Below are positions 17,814 through 25,913 of a stretch of 64,000 bases of DNA, piece by piece. The stretch is from an uncultured Subdoligranulum sp. (GTDB taxonomy: Bacteria > Bacillota > Clostridia > Oscillospirales > Ruminococcaceae). Under the pieces are notes generated by a model. The model saw nothing but the letters and a program-made list of their open reading frames with translations. It had not been told where the DNA came from and ran no database searches. A program made the position numbers and the translations under genes. Where the stretch lies: NCBI GenBank assembly GCA_945830575.1, contig CALZZE010000002.1, positions 1-64,000 on the forward strand, in the 5' to 3' direction. Positions within the stretch are counted from its first letter, which is position 1, and each line of letters opens with the position of its first letter.

Positions 17814-18401
17814 TTATGAGGTATGAAGGATGATGGATTTCTTTACTGGATACAGCGAAAAAACGATCTGCGTGGTCTCATTTTCCAGATTTTCATATTC
17901 GTTTTCATTCCAGTCGTATTCAATGATCTGATATGGAATTGTTAGTTCAATATCATGTCCTGGAAGCATTGTGCCTGCCGTCGGTTTGTCGGGGTTTAAT
18001 AATTGAAACAGGGGGATGTAACACATATAAGTACAAGTGTAATTTCCCAACTGTAATAGCATTTGGCCAGCAAAATCGACATCGACATTTTGCTCTGATA
18101 CGTTTTTGGCATACATTGTAAATACAATGATTTTTGAATGAAGGCCGTATGCCTTTACATGGAGAGGGTCTATATTAAATTGTTTGCAGAATTCATCTTC
18201 ACTAAGTACAGCATAATCCGAAAGCGTGTATTCCACACCATTGTGAAAAACAGGCTCATTCAGTGAATGCGTATCCAAAACCGGAGCCGGGCACTCAGCA
18301 TTCACGACATGAAATCTCCATACAAAAACGGAAGCAATTACTACAATAACGAGAAAGGCGGAAATTACTTCTCTAAGGCGATTACTTTTGACTGCCCGCA
18401 T
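17814..18401 (-). CDS. Membrane-anchored extracytoplasmic protein of the ABC operon
   Basis: A 195-residue protein with one N-terminal transmembrane segment (about residues 12-30) and an extracytoplasmic beta-rich part with no named domain that I can assign. It shares the general look of DUF5028/DUF4352-like accessory proteins. GAGGAGGG precedes the ATG, and the first codons overlap the end of the ABC ATPase gene by 37 bases, so it is the last gene of that operon. A role as an immunity or accessory protein of the transporter is an inference from context. Confidence 0.7.
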   Translation of the reverse strand: MRAVKSNRLREVISAFLVIVVIASVFVWRFHVVNAECPAPVLDTHSLNEPVFHNGVEYTLSDYAVLSEDEFCKQFNIDPLHVKAYGLHSKIIVFTMYAKNVSEQNVDVDFAGQMLLQLGNYTCTYMCYIPLFQLLNPDKPTAGTMLPGHDIELTIPYQIIEYDWNENEYENLENETTQIVFSLYPVKKSIILHTS

Positions 18402-19021
18402 AATTTTCCCTCCTCAAGAAAAATCACAGTATCGGCTAGCTGGTATAATTCTTCGGTATCGTGGCATGTAAGAATAATTAATGCCCCCCGCTCCTTCTCG
18501 TGGTGTAAAAGATTGCTTATTTGGGGAACGCCTTTTTCGTCAATTGCATTAATAGGTTCATCCAGAAGAATCAGTTTTGGGTGTTCCATAATGGCACAGG
18601 CGATTCCTAGACGCTGTTTCATCCCTAACGAATATTTTCTATAGGTGCGTCTGTCTTTGGGATCGAGGCCAACGGCAAGTAGTGCTTCATCTATCTGTTC
18701 CCATGGTGTGCCACCTTTCAAACTTGCAAGAAGCTCTAGGTTTTTCCTGCCTGTATAACCGGGAAGAAAAGCAGGGTTTTCAATCAACACACCAATGCTT
18801 TCCGGTGAGGAAATGTCTTTGTGCAGAACTTTGCCATCCCAAACAACGGAACCGTCTGATAATCGAATCAATCCGGCGATAGCGCGCATCAACATGGTTT
18901 TCCCGCTTCCATTTTTTCCTTTGATTCCATATATATGACCGGAGGATAGGGATAGAGAAATGTCGTCTAGCACGGTCACGCCCTTTATCTTTTTTGTGAC
19001 GTGGCTCAGTTCGAGAATCAT
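18365..19021 (-). CDS. ABC transporter ATP-binding protein
   Basis: A 218-residue ATPase. The Walker A motif is GKNGSGKT; the signature is shortened to YSLGMKQRLGIA; Walker B is LILLDEP, followed by the switch histidine in LTCHD. The start is set at the ATG reading MILELSHV with AGAGGGTG upstream, because a longer reading runs into the preceding permease. The protein belongs to the class that pairs with two ABC-2-like membrane proteins in bacteriocin-immunity or peptide-export systems. It works with the two permease genes upstream in the same operon. Confidence 0.88.
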   Translation of the reverse strand: MILELSHVTKKIKGVTVLDDISLSLSSGHIYGIKGKNGSGKTMLMRAIAGLIRLSDGSVVWDGKVLHKDISSPESIGVLIENPAFLPGYTGRKNLELLASLKGGTPWEQIDEALLAVGLDPKDRRTYRKYSLGMKQRLGIACAIMEHPKLILLDEPINAIDEKGVPQISNLLHHEKERGALIILTCHDTEELYQLADTVIFLEEGKLCGQSKVIALEK

Positions 19022-19029
19022 ATTGTTAT

Positions 19030-19857
19030 TCACCCTCTTACTAATAGATCTTTTTTGGGCAATACGGTGAGACCAACTACAAGGCTGACAAAGATGACGC
19101 ATAGGCAAACCGTAACGGTCTGCTGAAAAGTAGTGCCAGAACCTTCAAACGAATAGGAACGCAATAACATTGTGTGACTTGTGAATAGAAGCGGTGAATC
19201 CGAAAACGCACCAGCAATCACAAGTGACAACAGAACGAAAAATGCAAACCATGCATTCGTTAATAATTCAATAACTTGCTGAAGCAATCCCATTGCAGCC
19301 CATACAAAAAATGGAGTTAAAAGCAACGTAAAAATCTGAATACCTTCTTGACCAGGCCAAGGTTCAATGGCCGGAAGCGCAAGTCCCATATAATCGCTTG
19401 GAGATAAACCTGCCTGGACGATAAAAGAGAAGCCAGCTGTTATCATGAAGGCTGTGAAGCTGTACAAAATAGAGACAAATAGGCAAAATGCACTATGCGC
19501 ATACCACCAAATTCTTCGCTTGGGAAGCCTTGTAAATAATTCGTATCCGTATGCACCCAAGCAACTCTCTGTAGTTCCACCGAGTGATATGAGCAACAGT
19601 AAATGCTGCATCAGATATACGATAGGAATCTGAAACGTATTTGCTCTGTCTGGTATAAACGGGTAAGTCCCTTCAAAAGAATGGGCAAGTTGATCCCAAA
19701 ACGACGGTGTAACTCGGCTTTCGGGGAAATTCTGCAGATATAATTGGCTATAATAGGAAAAGTCGGATGCAATAAAAAGCAGTGCAACCCCAATTACCAA
19801 AACAAGTAAGCGCGTTCGATGAATTTGCAGCTCCAGTCGTAATGCTCTAAAAAACAT
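19030..19857 (-). CDS. ABC transporter membrane protein (second permease)
   Basis: A 275-residue protein with about six hydrophobic segments, the first near residues 15-33. It has no sequence motif beyond an ABC-2-like topology. It overlaps the upstream permease gene by 11 bases and ends 8 bases before the ATPase start, so the three are co-expressed. Base composition is AT-rich like the rest of this cargo. The substrate is unknown, but the secreted protein encoded at the head of the same strand is a candidate. Confidence 0.82.
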   Translation of the reverse strand: MFFRALRLELQIHRTRLLVLVIGVALLFIASDFSYYSQLYLQNFPESRVTPSFWDQLAHSFEGTYPFIPDRANTFQIPIVYLMQHLLLLISLGGTTESCLGAYGYELFTRLPKRRIWWYAHSAFCLFVSILYSFTAFMITAGFSFIVQAGLSPSDYMGLALPAIEPWPGQEGIQIFTLLLTPFFVWAAMGLLQQVIELLTNAWFAFFVLLSLVIAGAFSDSPLLFTSHTMLLRSYSFEGSGTTFQQTVTVCLCVIFVSLVVGLTVLPKKDLLVRG

Positions 19858-20680
19858 CTCGATTCCTCACACAAGAAAAAGCACATAAGCCAACGGACAA
19901 AAGAAGTATGAAAATAGCTTCCAGACACATAACGGTACTGGAGAGGGCAATGCCGACATAAGGAGTTATGATGAAATCTGGCCGGTAAATAGTTAGCCCT
20001 AAGAAATCAAAGAGATATGTCAACGCGTAAAAAAGCACGGTAGGCCCAATCAATGCAAAGAAAGCGTTTCTAACAAGGCCAGCTACAAAGATCGAAACGG
20101 AAGCAAATGCAGCAAGGAAAACAGCGTCAAACAAATTGTACAAAATCAAATAGGCCAGCGGATGCTGTGCATAAAAAGATGCGCCGACATGTCCAACCGT
20201 CATTAGTGGAAATGAAAAAGATGCAATTTCAGGCGGAAGAACCGGCAAAAACATCATACTGAAAAGCATTTGGCCCGTCGTTGCAAACATGACGACTAAA
20301 AAAGCCCCAATAAAGACTGTAATGTACCGTGATGCGTAAATAATTTGACGGGATGTCTTGATCGCTAAGTTTTTGATATATCCTGTGCGCAAGTCCTGCG
20401 CTAAAGCAGCTCCATACGGTAGAGTTGTGAGAAATGGTAGAAGAGCGAAGAGGAGTGTGGACGGAAGAGTCACGCCATCAGCACTGATGCATCCATTGTA
20501 AACGGAGTAGGGATAACTATAGGCGATTGTCTGATTTTGCAACGCTTCCAGGCTGCGATAATGTTCATGTACATTTAGCCCCAAACACCAGATTCCCAAT
20601 AGCGCACTCAGGATAAGTGCTGCTTTGAATGCAAAGCCGTGTATCATACGGTATAAGTCCAATCGGAGCATATTTTTCAT
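19847..20680 (-). CDS. ABC transporter membrane protein (first permease)
   Basis: A 277-residue polytopic protein. After one segment near residues 20-36 comes a long extracytoplasmic loop (about 40-75), then five more hydrophobic segments, a layout common in ABC-2 type exporters. The ATG at 20680 is preferred over an in-frame GTG nine bases earlier because AAGGTG lies at the right distance. It starts 6 bases after the lipoprotein stop and overlaps the next permease. Confidence 0.82.
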   Translation of the reverse strand: MKNMLRLDLYRMIHGFAFKAALILSALLGIWCLGLNVHEHYRSLEALQNQTIAYSYPYSVYNGCISADGVTLPSTLLFALLPFLTTLPYGAALAQDLRTGYIKNLAIKTSRQIIYASRYITVFIGAFLVVMFATTGQMLFSMMFLPVLPPEIASFSFPLMTVGHVGASFYAQHPLAYLILYNLFDAVFLAAFASVSIFVAGLVRNAFFALIGPTVLFYALTYLFDFLGLTIYRPDFIITPYVGIALSSTVMCLEAIFILLLSVGLCAFSCVRNRDVF

Positions 20681-20685
20681 TGCAA

Positions 20686-21492
20686 TCACCTTTTTTCTAA
20701 TGTGGGCAGTTTAATATAGATGTTATCACAATCGAACATATCTTCAGTCCAAGCCTGCGCGTTCAGATAAATTGGAGAGTAAGTTAAAAAGCCTGAACCG
20801 ACTTCGAAGGCAACGGTGTACGTTTCCGATTGACCAATTGCAAGCGATACTTTTGAATAATCAGAATTGTGCGGGTGAGGGTCACTCACATGATCTTGGT
20901 AACACATTTCACAGCTTTGAACATAGCAATCTACAGAAAATGCATTAACTGACATGGCATTAAGAAATAAGATTCCCTCTGTGTTACTGTTATTCTTTAC
21001 ATTAATTTTCATGAAAATATAGACTGGATCTTTTGGATATGTTGAAAGTTCATAATCATTGTTTATCATGTTGTCAGTTGAGTCTTCATACCAAACGTCT
21101 TGTAGAGTAAAAGTGGCTCCCATAGAGTCCCAGCTAGAATCAACACCTTCCAAAACATGGCCCTCATCCAATGCAAATTGATATTCTTCCGAATCATATT
21201 GCTGGAGAGGATCATCAACATCTTCATTTGCGAGTTCTTCAATACTATAACATTTCAAATTTGGCGTATTACCAAACTGGGCATCAACCGAAGTGACATC
21301 AATTGTGTCGGATGGGGCAGAGTTGCCTGTACCGGAATGATCAGATGCGGAACCTGCATTTTCGGATATAGGGGGTAGATCCGATGTATTTGGCAAATTA
21401 CTAGATGGATTTCCTGTGCATGCACAAAAAGAAAAACACACGCCAAGCAAAAGCGCACTCATTTTACACAAATGATATTTTCTTTCCACCAT
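20686..21492 (-). CDS. Lipoprotein of the ABC operon
   Basis: A 268-residue protein with a signal peptide and a lipobox (SFCAC, cysteine about residue 25), followed by a Ser/Asn/Pro-rich linker to about residue 90. The beta-rich domain that follows resembles DUF4352/DUF5028-type extracytoplasmic domains (VYIFMKINVKNNSN). The start is taken at ATG 21492; an upstream in-frame TTG is less likely. A terminator-like hairpin separates it from the secreted-protein gene upstream, so it is probably expressed by read-through. It may be an immunity or substrate-capture protein of the transporter. Confidence 0.72.
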   Translation of the reverse strand: MVERKYHLCKMSALLLGVCFSFCACTGNPSSNLPNTSDLPPISENAGSASDHSGTGNSAPSDTIDVTSVDAQFGNTPNLKCYSIEELANEDVDDPLQQYDSEEYQFALDEGHVLEGVDSSWDSMGATFTLQDVWYEDSTDNMINNDYELSTYPKDPVYIFMKINVKNNSNTEGILFLNAMSVNAFSVDCYVQSCEMCYQDHVSDPHPHNSDYSKVSLAIGQSETYTVAFEVGSGFLTYSPIYLNAQAWTEDMFDCDNIYIKLPTLEKR

Positions 21493-21530
21493 AAGATATG
21501 ATTCTCCCGTCCTGTTCAAATTATAAAAAT

Positions 21531-21579
21531 CAAGGCAACCCCTATCCAGCTATTACACGGTTCGATAGGGGTCACCTTG
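21531..21579 (-). terminator. Attenuator-like terminator between secreted protein and lipoprotein genes
   Basis: ACCCCTATC and GATAGGGGT form a perfect 9-bp stem, extended by CAAGG/CCTTG across a CA/CA mismatch. On the minus strand it is followed by ATTTTTATAA. Incomplete termination here would give much more mRNA for the secreted protein than for the transporter. Confidence 0.7.
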
Positions 21580-21645
21580 TTCATAACTTACTTGTGTTAT
21601 AGTTTCCGTACAGAGAACCAAGCTGTCTGTACGATTACAAAAAGG

Positions 21646-22119
21646 TCAAATCTGAACAACTCCAGATTGGGGAACACTGTCGGGACTCCATTCGCCGCGC
21701 ATGGTTACAGCTTTAGGAGTTTTGAAACTCAGCGCTGCCCACGTGTAACCATTTTCCTTTACACTATTATAGATAAAGTACTGAGTTCCAACACTCATGT
21801 ATCTATTAGAAGGTTCAGCAGAATTGCAGAAGGCCCAGTTACTAGTAGGATTTTCGGAGTATCCGCCACGTGCATTAACATATGCATAAGTAACGGAACT
21901 GTTAGAGGTGTGCTGAATTTGACAGTAGATGGAAGTGGTATTATCCTTTTTCCCTGCTTTATTCATCAATGCTTGACCAGTTGAATTGACAGTTGTAAAA
22001 CGGAAGCTTCGGTTATCAGATGTTGCTGATGCACCCAAAGACACAAAAACAGAAAGCATCATCGCGAGCAGCAGCGCCAACGCGATCTTCGCCAAGTTTG
22101 TTTTCTTTGCGGTATCCAT
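21646..22119 (-). CDS. Secreted DUF2712-like protein
   Basis: A 157-residue protein with a clear signal peptide: charged start KKTNLAK, hydrophobic core to about residue 29, likely cleavage after ASA at residue 32. The mature part is about 125 residues, rich in N, S, T and aromatic residues, with two cysteines. It resembles DUF2712-type secreted proteins, which occur beside ABC transporters in lactococcin-972-like loci; that family link is moderate. The ATG has TGGAGG upstream. The gene heads the ABC operon, with a 160-base leader holding a long palindrome. It could be a bacteriocin-like product or an exported signal. Confidence 0.68.
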   Translation of the reverse strand: MDTAKKTNLAKIALALLLAMMLSVFVSLGASATSDNRSFRFTTVNSTGQALMNKAGKKDNTTSIYCQIQHTSNSSVTYAYVNARGGYSENPTSNWAFCNSAEPSNRYMSVGTQYFIYNSVKENGYTWAALSFKTPKAVTMRGEWSPDSVPQSGVVQI

Positions 22120-22227
22120 AACTTTTCCTCCAATCATTATTTGTTTGGTGAACAGAATGCATGAGATGGAAGTTAACAAAATTGTCTGCGGATATCAGCC
22201 CTCCTTCTTTGGTGAAATTAGGTGAAG

Positions 22228-22247
22228 TATCTTCTGGCCAGAAGATA
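22228..22247. promoter_or_regulatory. Perfect 20-bp palindrome in the leader of the secreted-protein gene
   Basis: Both arms are perfect (TATCTTCTGG and CCAGAAGATA). It lies about 110 bases before the start codon and downstream of the predicted promoter, so it could be a repressor site or a leader hairpin. The rest of the stretch 22120-22426 holds the promoter and a terminator but no gene. Confidence 0.6.
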
Positions 22248-22288
22248 AAGGATGCCAAGATTGAATAGAAACTTTTCATGTTGAGGCA

Positions 22289-22317
22289 AGTATACCCGTA
22301 AAGCATTGGGCTGTCCA
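22289..22317 (-). promoter_or_regulatory. Promoter of the secreted-protein/ABC operon
   Basis: Read on the minus strand: TGGACA, 17 bp, TATACT. It gives a leader of about 160 bases before the start at 22119. Confidence 0.55.
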
Positions 22318-22356
22318 GTAATTTTGCCTATTTGCATGAAAAAGTGCGCCATATGC

Positions 22357-22390
22357 AAAAAACGACCTGATGTGAATCAGGTCGTTTTTT
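22357..22390. terminator. Bidirectional terminator
   Basis: AAAAAACGACCTGA and its exact complement form a 14-bp stem around a 6-base loop, with T runs on both strands. It ends the XRE regulator transcript on the minus strand and isolates it from the secreted-protein promoter. Confidence 0.88.
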
Positions 22391-22426
22391 CTATGATCGG
22401 CGTATGAAGAAGCACATAACGGAATA

Positions 22427-22783
22427 TCAATGAACGAATTGCTCGATTATCCGTGCTAAAAGCTCCTGCTGTTGTCTGGTTAACTTGGGGTTATGGTTGG
22501 CTGGACGAGCAAGTTCTTGAATCAATTCGGTAACAAGTTCGATTTGTTCTTCCTTTAGCCCCTTCACAGATATAACGTTTGCTTTTTCGCCACATGCCAG
22601 GTAATCAAGAGAGACGTTCAGGACATCAGCCAGAGACTCCGCCACTGACAGAGAAGGAATTCCCATATCGTTTTCGTAGTTGCCCAATGTAGAACTGGAA
22701 ATTTGAACTTTCTGAGCCAATTCAATCTGAGATAGCCCACGCGATTTGCGCAGCTTTAACAGCCGCTTACTGAAATCAAACAT
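22427..22783 (-). CDS. XRE-family transcriptional regulator
   Basis: A 118-residue regulator with an N-terminal Cro/C1-type helix-turn-helix (LSQIELAQKVQISSSTLGNYENDMGIPS, residues about 17-45) and a C-terminal helical tail. The start is the ATG reading MFDFSKRLLK, preceded by AGGAGG. It is divergent from the agr response regulator, and a 15-bp palindrome lies just upstream of its start, next to the agr promoter. It probably represses itself and possibly the quorum-sensing operon. Confidence 0.85.
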   Translation of the reverse strand: MFDFSKRLLKLRKSRGLSQIELAQKVQISSSTLGNYENDMGIPSLSVAESLADVLNVSLDYLACGEKANVISVKGLKEEQIELVTELIQELARPANHNPKLTRQQQELLARIIEQFVH

Positions 22784-22806
22784 ACCAGCCCAGCCTCCTG
22801 TAACCT

Positions 22807-22821
22807 GTACAATTATTGTAC
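22807..22821. promoter_or_regulatory. Palindromic operator between XRE regulator and agr locus
   Basis: GTACAATTATTGTAC is a perfect inverted repeat apart from its central base. It touches the -35 box of the rightward promoter and precedes the leftward regulator gene, as expected for the binding site of the adjacent XRE protein. Confidence 0.6.
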
Positions 22822-22824
22822 TGT

Positions 22825-22853
22825 TTGACAGGGGCAAAATATTGGAATACTAT
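22825..22853 (+). promoter_or_regulatory. Promoter for the agr regulator genes
   Basis: TTGACA, 17 bp, TACTAT. A second candidate (TTGACA at 22895, 17 bp, TATGGT) lies closer to the gene. Both are ahead of a strong ribosome-binding site (AAGGAGG). Confidence 0.55.
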
Positions 22854-22984
22854 ATATGATAATTCCATATTTTTAAGGGATTTTCGTCTGCGATTTGACA
22901 GAAAGGTTTTTTGGGACTATGGTGAGAAAGACTCTTGTGCATCTGATGACTGATGTTTGGACAGTTTATAAGGAGGATCGACAT

Positions 22985-23707
22985 ATGAAGGTTCTAGTGT
23001 GTGACGATGAACCCCTATTTGCGGAAGGATTAAAGCAGAACATTCTCAACATTCTTGACAAACCGACATGGCGTGTGTCTGTTGATTGTGTTTCGGACTT
23101 GGAACAAATGGCCAAGATCAATGCAGAGCAGTACGATGTCGCTTTCCTGGATATAGATATGGGAAAACTGAACGGCATAGAGCTTGGCAGAAGGCTTCGA
23201 GTTTCATCATCAGATATAATTTTGGTTTTTGTGACCAATTATGTGCAGTATAGTCTAGATGGTTACGAAGTTCATGCACTTCGCTATCTGCTAAAAGATC
23301 ATCTGGAAGAAAAACTGCCGGAGTGCTTAGATGCAGTTATATCGGCTTACAGGAAAGAACGTAGACACATACGCTTTTCCAGCGAAAACAACGAGATAGA
23401 CGTCATGCCAGTGCATATTGTATACGCAGAAACAGAGGGACGGCATCTTAAGATACATATGGTAAACGAATTACGCGCGGAAATGGTTGTGAGTATGACC
23501 ATGAGCGATTTGACGGAGCTTCTACAAGAGCGAGGCTTTTTAAGAATTCACCAAAGCTATCTTGTAAATATGGCCTACATTCAACGAATAAAGAGTACAG
23601 GCGTATGGCTAAATGATGACACAAAATTGCCAATCAGTGCCAGAAACTACAAATATCTTAAACAGGAGTACCTACATTGGAAGGGGATGAAACGATGGCG
23701 TATGTAA
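22985..23707 (+). CDS. AgrA-like response regulator with LytTR domain
   Basis: A 240-residue two-component regulator. The receiver domain begins MKVLVCDDEP, has its phosphoacceptor aspartate at about residue 56 (FLDIDM), and has a lysine near 105. The C-terminal LytTR DNA-binding domain starts at about residue 135 (ENNEIDVMPVHIVYAETEGRHLKIH) and contains the typical FLRIHQSYLVN segment. The ATG at 22985 is preceded by AAGGAGG. The gene overlaps the kinase gene by 13 bases. It is expected to activate agrBD when phosphorylated by that kinase. Confidence 0.9.
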   Translation: MKVLVCDDEPLFAEGLKQNILNILDKPTWRVSVDCVSDLEQMAKINAEQYDVAFLDIDMGKLNGIELGRRLRVSSSDIILVFVTNYVQYSLDGYEVHALRYLLKDHLEEKLPECLDAVISAYRKERRHIRFSSENNEIDVMPVHIVYAETEGRHLKIHMVNELRAEMVVSMTMSDLTELLQERGFLRIHQSYLVNMAYIQRIKSTGVWLNDDTKLPISARNYKYLKQEYLHWKGMKRWRM

Positions 23708-25023
23708 TCAGCACTTTGCTGAATAGCGTTCAGCTGTTAAGTTTCCTTTGGTTCTTCGATGGTTTTTTCGTGAGGAAGTATCAGGGAATTAGATTTTGGG
23801 TAATAGCCTTGATGTGGGATGCAGCAGTGTGCTTTTTACTAAACATTGAAGCATCTGTATTGAGTCCCGTTAAGGTGATTTCTGTCATAGCTTCAATTTT
23901 ATTACTGAGTGTTTTGCTGTATGTTGGAGATTTGGCGTTTAAGGTGTTTTTATCCGTATCAGTCTATGCATTATTCAACCTCCTTGCTTATGTGCTGGAA
24001 TTTGCTGTGATGGCGACCTATGGTATACCGAGAGAAATGTTGGTTAATGATCGGGTGTTATACACTGTGACGGGTTTTGTCGGCGGATTGTGCATGCTCG
24101 TATTATCTCAATTTGTCAAACACTTCCATTCCCCAGGGCAATACAACGAAAATAATCGCGTATGGACACTTATCACCACAGTGTTTCCCATTGCATCTAT
24201 TCTTGTGTTACTTCTGCTCTATGCAGCGGTTTCACCATACAATGATAATCAGAGAACAACAAAGCAATTCGCACTTGTCTGTCTTTGCGTTTTGGCCATT
24301 GCCAATATCATTGTCTTGGTACTTATTGACACGCTAAAGCGTAATACACAGGAGCATGAGGAGCTAGTTGCAATCAGTGAGAGAGAACGTATGCAGCGGG
24401 AAAGCGTGCTGGCGTTATCCGCGGCGTATGATGGGCAACGCCGATTGACACACGATTTTCGAAAGCATATCTCTGTTCTAACTGAGCTTATGGAAAAACG
24501 CCGATATGATGAGGCAACGCACTATATAGAGCAGCTGCAGGAGCAACAAACAGAAAGGATTCTGTTAGTTAATACGCATCACGCAACTATTGATGCGATT
24601 CTAAATCAAAAAGGATACGAGGCGGAAAAAAATAAAATCGATATCCGGTTTGAAGTGAATGATCTGTCGAGAATTCATATTAAGGCAACCGAATGCACAG
24701 TAGTTCTCGGAAATTTATTGGACAACGCTATCGAATCTTGTCAGAAATTTCCCGAAGATAAGCGGTGGATACAAGTGAGTGTCATATACAATAAGGGGGA
24801 TGATAAGGAGCCGGGAAATATTTTCATCTCTGTGTTAAATCCGAGCCTGCCTGTAAAAATCGAAAACAATATGATTCGGACAACGAAAGCGAACCCCTCT
24901 TTTCATGGCTTTGGGTTAAAAAATGTAAAAGATGTTCTTGATAGATACCACGCTGAGTACTATATGTCGTATGAAGATGGACAGTTTGTTTTTAGCTTGG
25001 AATGGCCAGACGAAAATTTGTGA
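23695..25023 (+). CDS. AgrC-like sensor histidine kinase
   Basis: A 442-residue membrane kinase. Six or so transmembrane segments fill residues 1-210, as expected for a peptide-pheromone receptor. The phosphoacceptor histidine lies in RRLTHDFRKHISVL at about residue 252. The GHKL-type ATPase follows, with N box VLGNLLDNAIESC at about 335 and G box HGFGLKNVKDVL at about 404. The start overlaps the response regulator and has GGAAGGGG upstream. With AgrB and AgrD downstream, this makes a complete signal-production and sensing circuit. Confidence 0.9.
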   Translation: MAYVISTLLNSVQLLSFLWFFDGFFVRKYQGIRFWVIALMWDAAVCFLLNIEASVLSPVKVISVIASILLLSVLLYVGDLAFKVFLSVSVYALFNLLAYVLEFAVMATYGIPREMLVNDRVLYTVTGFVGGLCMLVLSQFVKHFHSPGQYNENNRVWTLITTVFPIASILVLLLLYAAVSPYNDNQRTTKQFALVCLCVLAIANIIVLVLIDTLKRNTQEHEELVAISERERMQRESVLALSAAYDGQRRLTHDFRKHISVLTELMEKRRYDEATHYIEQLQEQQTERILLVNTHHATIDAILNQKGYEAEKNKIDIRFEVNDLSRIHIKATECTVVLGNLLDNAIESCQKFPEDKRWIQVSVIYNKGDDKEPGNIFISVLNPSLPVKIENNMIRTTKANPSFHGFGLKNVKDVLDRYHAEYYMSYEDGQFVFSLEWPDENL

Positions 25024-25028
25024 TATTT

Positions 25029-25097
25029 TGCAAATGCGCAGCATTTTTGTGCATTTGAGCAGATAAGGTGGACTTTCTCTTGTTAATGCAGTAGATT
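25029..25097 (+). promoter_or_regulatory. Candidate LytTR-regulated promoter of agrBD
   Basis: Two imperfect direct repeats, TGCAAATGCGCAG (25029) and TGCATTTGAGCAG (25050), are spaced exactly 21 bp, two helical turns. They lie just before TGGACT, 17 bp, TAGATT. LytTR proteins typically bind paired direct repeats at this spacing next to a weak -35 box. The assignment is inference from layout. Confidence 0.5.
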
Positions 25098-25136
25098 TAT
25101 GACTAGGTTAGATCCATTAGAAAAGAGATAATACCA

Positions 25137-25700
25137 ATGGAAACTTTTGCTGAGGCAGTGACACAATTTTGTCTGCGAAAGCATTTGATTGACAGCCATC
25201 AAACGGAATGGTGTCACTACATGGTTGTGCGCCGCGCCATGAGCATCATATCCCTGCTTTGGCTGGTTCCTGTGGGCGCATTGCTCTCCAAGTGGTACAT
25301 ATCTTTGGCTTTTGTGTTAAGTTATCGCTTTCTGCGGTCTCGTACGGGCGGTTATCATGCAAAATCACCGCTTGGATGTATACTGAGTTCTACATGCTTG
25401 CAAATTACAGGAATGTGTTTTGTGTCCTGTACCAAAGGATTGCTCCGTATTGCGGTTTTATTTGTGATTTCATCAATCATCATTATCCGGCAAGCTCCGG
25501 CGAACAATGCTGAACTGCATTTGACCACAGAGGAAATTCAAGCCCTGAAACCACGAATCAAAATGCGATTGCTTATACTTTTTACCTTGATGCTTGCCTT
25601 TAGTCTTATGCTGCCCCGGATTGCTGTTTGCATTTCTTTTGGAGTGGCAGTAACCGCAGTTTTACTGCTCCTTTCTCGAATGGGAATGGGTGCTCAGTAG
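25137..25700 (+). CDS. agrB: AgrB-like autoinducer-processing protease
   Basis: A 187-residue membrane endopeptidase that trims and cyclises the AgrD precursor. The active-site histidine and cysteine are visible as H74 (RSRTGGYHA) and C81 (SPLGC), seven residues apart as in staphylococcal AgrB. Four or more hydrophobic segments follow. The conserved loop before the last helices is APANNAELHLTTEE. The gene is followed after 27 bases by the pheromone precursor gene. The order here (regulator, kinase, B, D) differs from the staphylococcal BDCA order. Confidence 0.9.
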   Translation: METFAEAVTQFCLRKHLIDSHQTEWCHYMVVRRAMSIISLLWLVPVGALLSKWYISLAFVLSYRFLRSRTGGYHAKSPLGCILSSTCLQITGMCFVSCTKGLLRIAVLFVISSIIIIRQAPANNAELHLTTEEIQALKPRIKMRLLILFTLMLAFSLMLPRIAVCISFGVAVTAVLLLLSRMGMGAQ

Positions 25701-25727
25701 AAATAATAACAAGAAAGGATGAGTTAT

Positions 25728-25913
25728 ATGTCCTCCATGAAAAAACGCGTTTACAAAGCTGCCAAGTCTGTAGTTCAACACTTGGTTAAAGCAGAAGCGC
25801 AGGATTGGCCGCCGTATACAATGTGCGGACTTTACCAGCCACGGCGGCCGAACATGACACAGTCAAGTGCTCAAAAGACAGAAAAAAGGGAAAGTGAGAA
25901 GGAAAATCTCTGA
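25728..25913 (+). CDS. agrD: AgrD-like cyclic peptide precursor
   Basis: A 61-residue precursor with an amphipathic N-terminal helix (MKKRVYKAAKSVVQHLVKAEA), a short core (DWPPYTMCGLYQPRRP) and a charged tail. The start at 25728 is preferred because AAGAAAGG lies 9-10 bases upstream; 25719 and 25737 are alternatives. By comparison with clostridial AgrD proteins, where the five-residue ring directly precedes a YQP or HQP motif, the ring would be TMCGL and closed through threonine. If the cysteine closes the ring, the product would be CGLYQ. The usual acidic EEP after QP is replaced by RRP. Confidence 0.8.
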   Translation: MSSMKKRVYKAAKSVVQHLVKAEAQDWPPYTMCGLYQPRRPNMTQSSAQKTEKRESEKENL

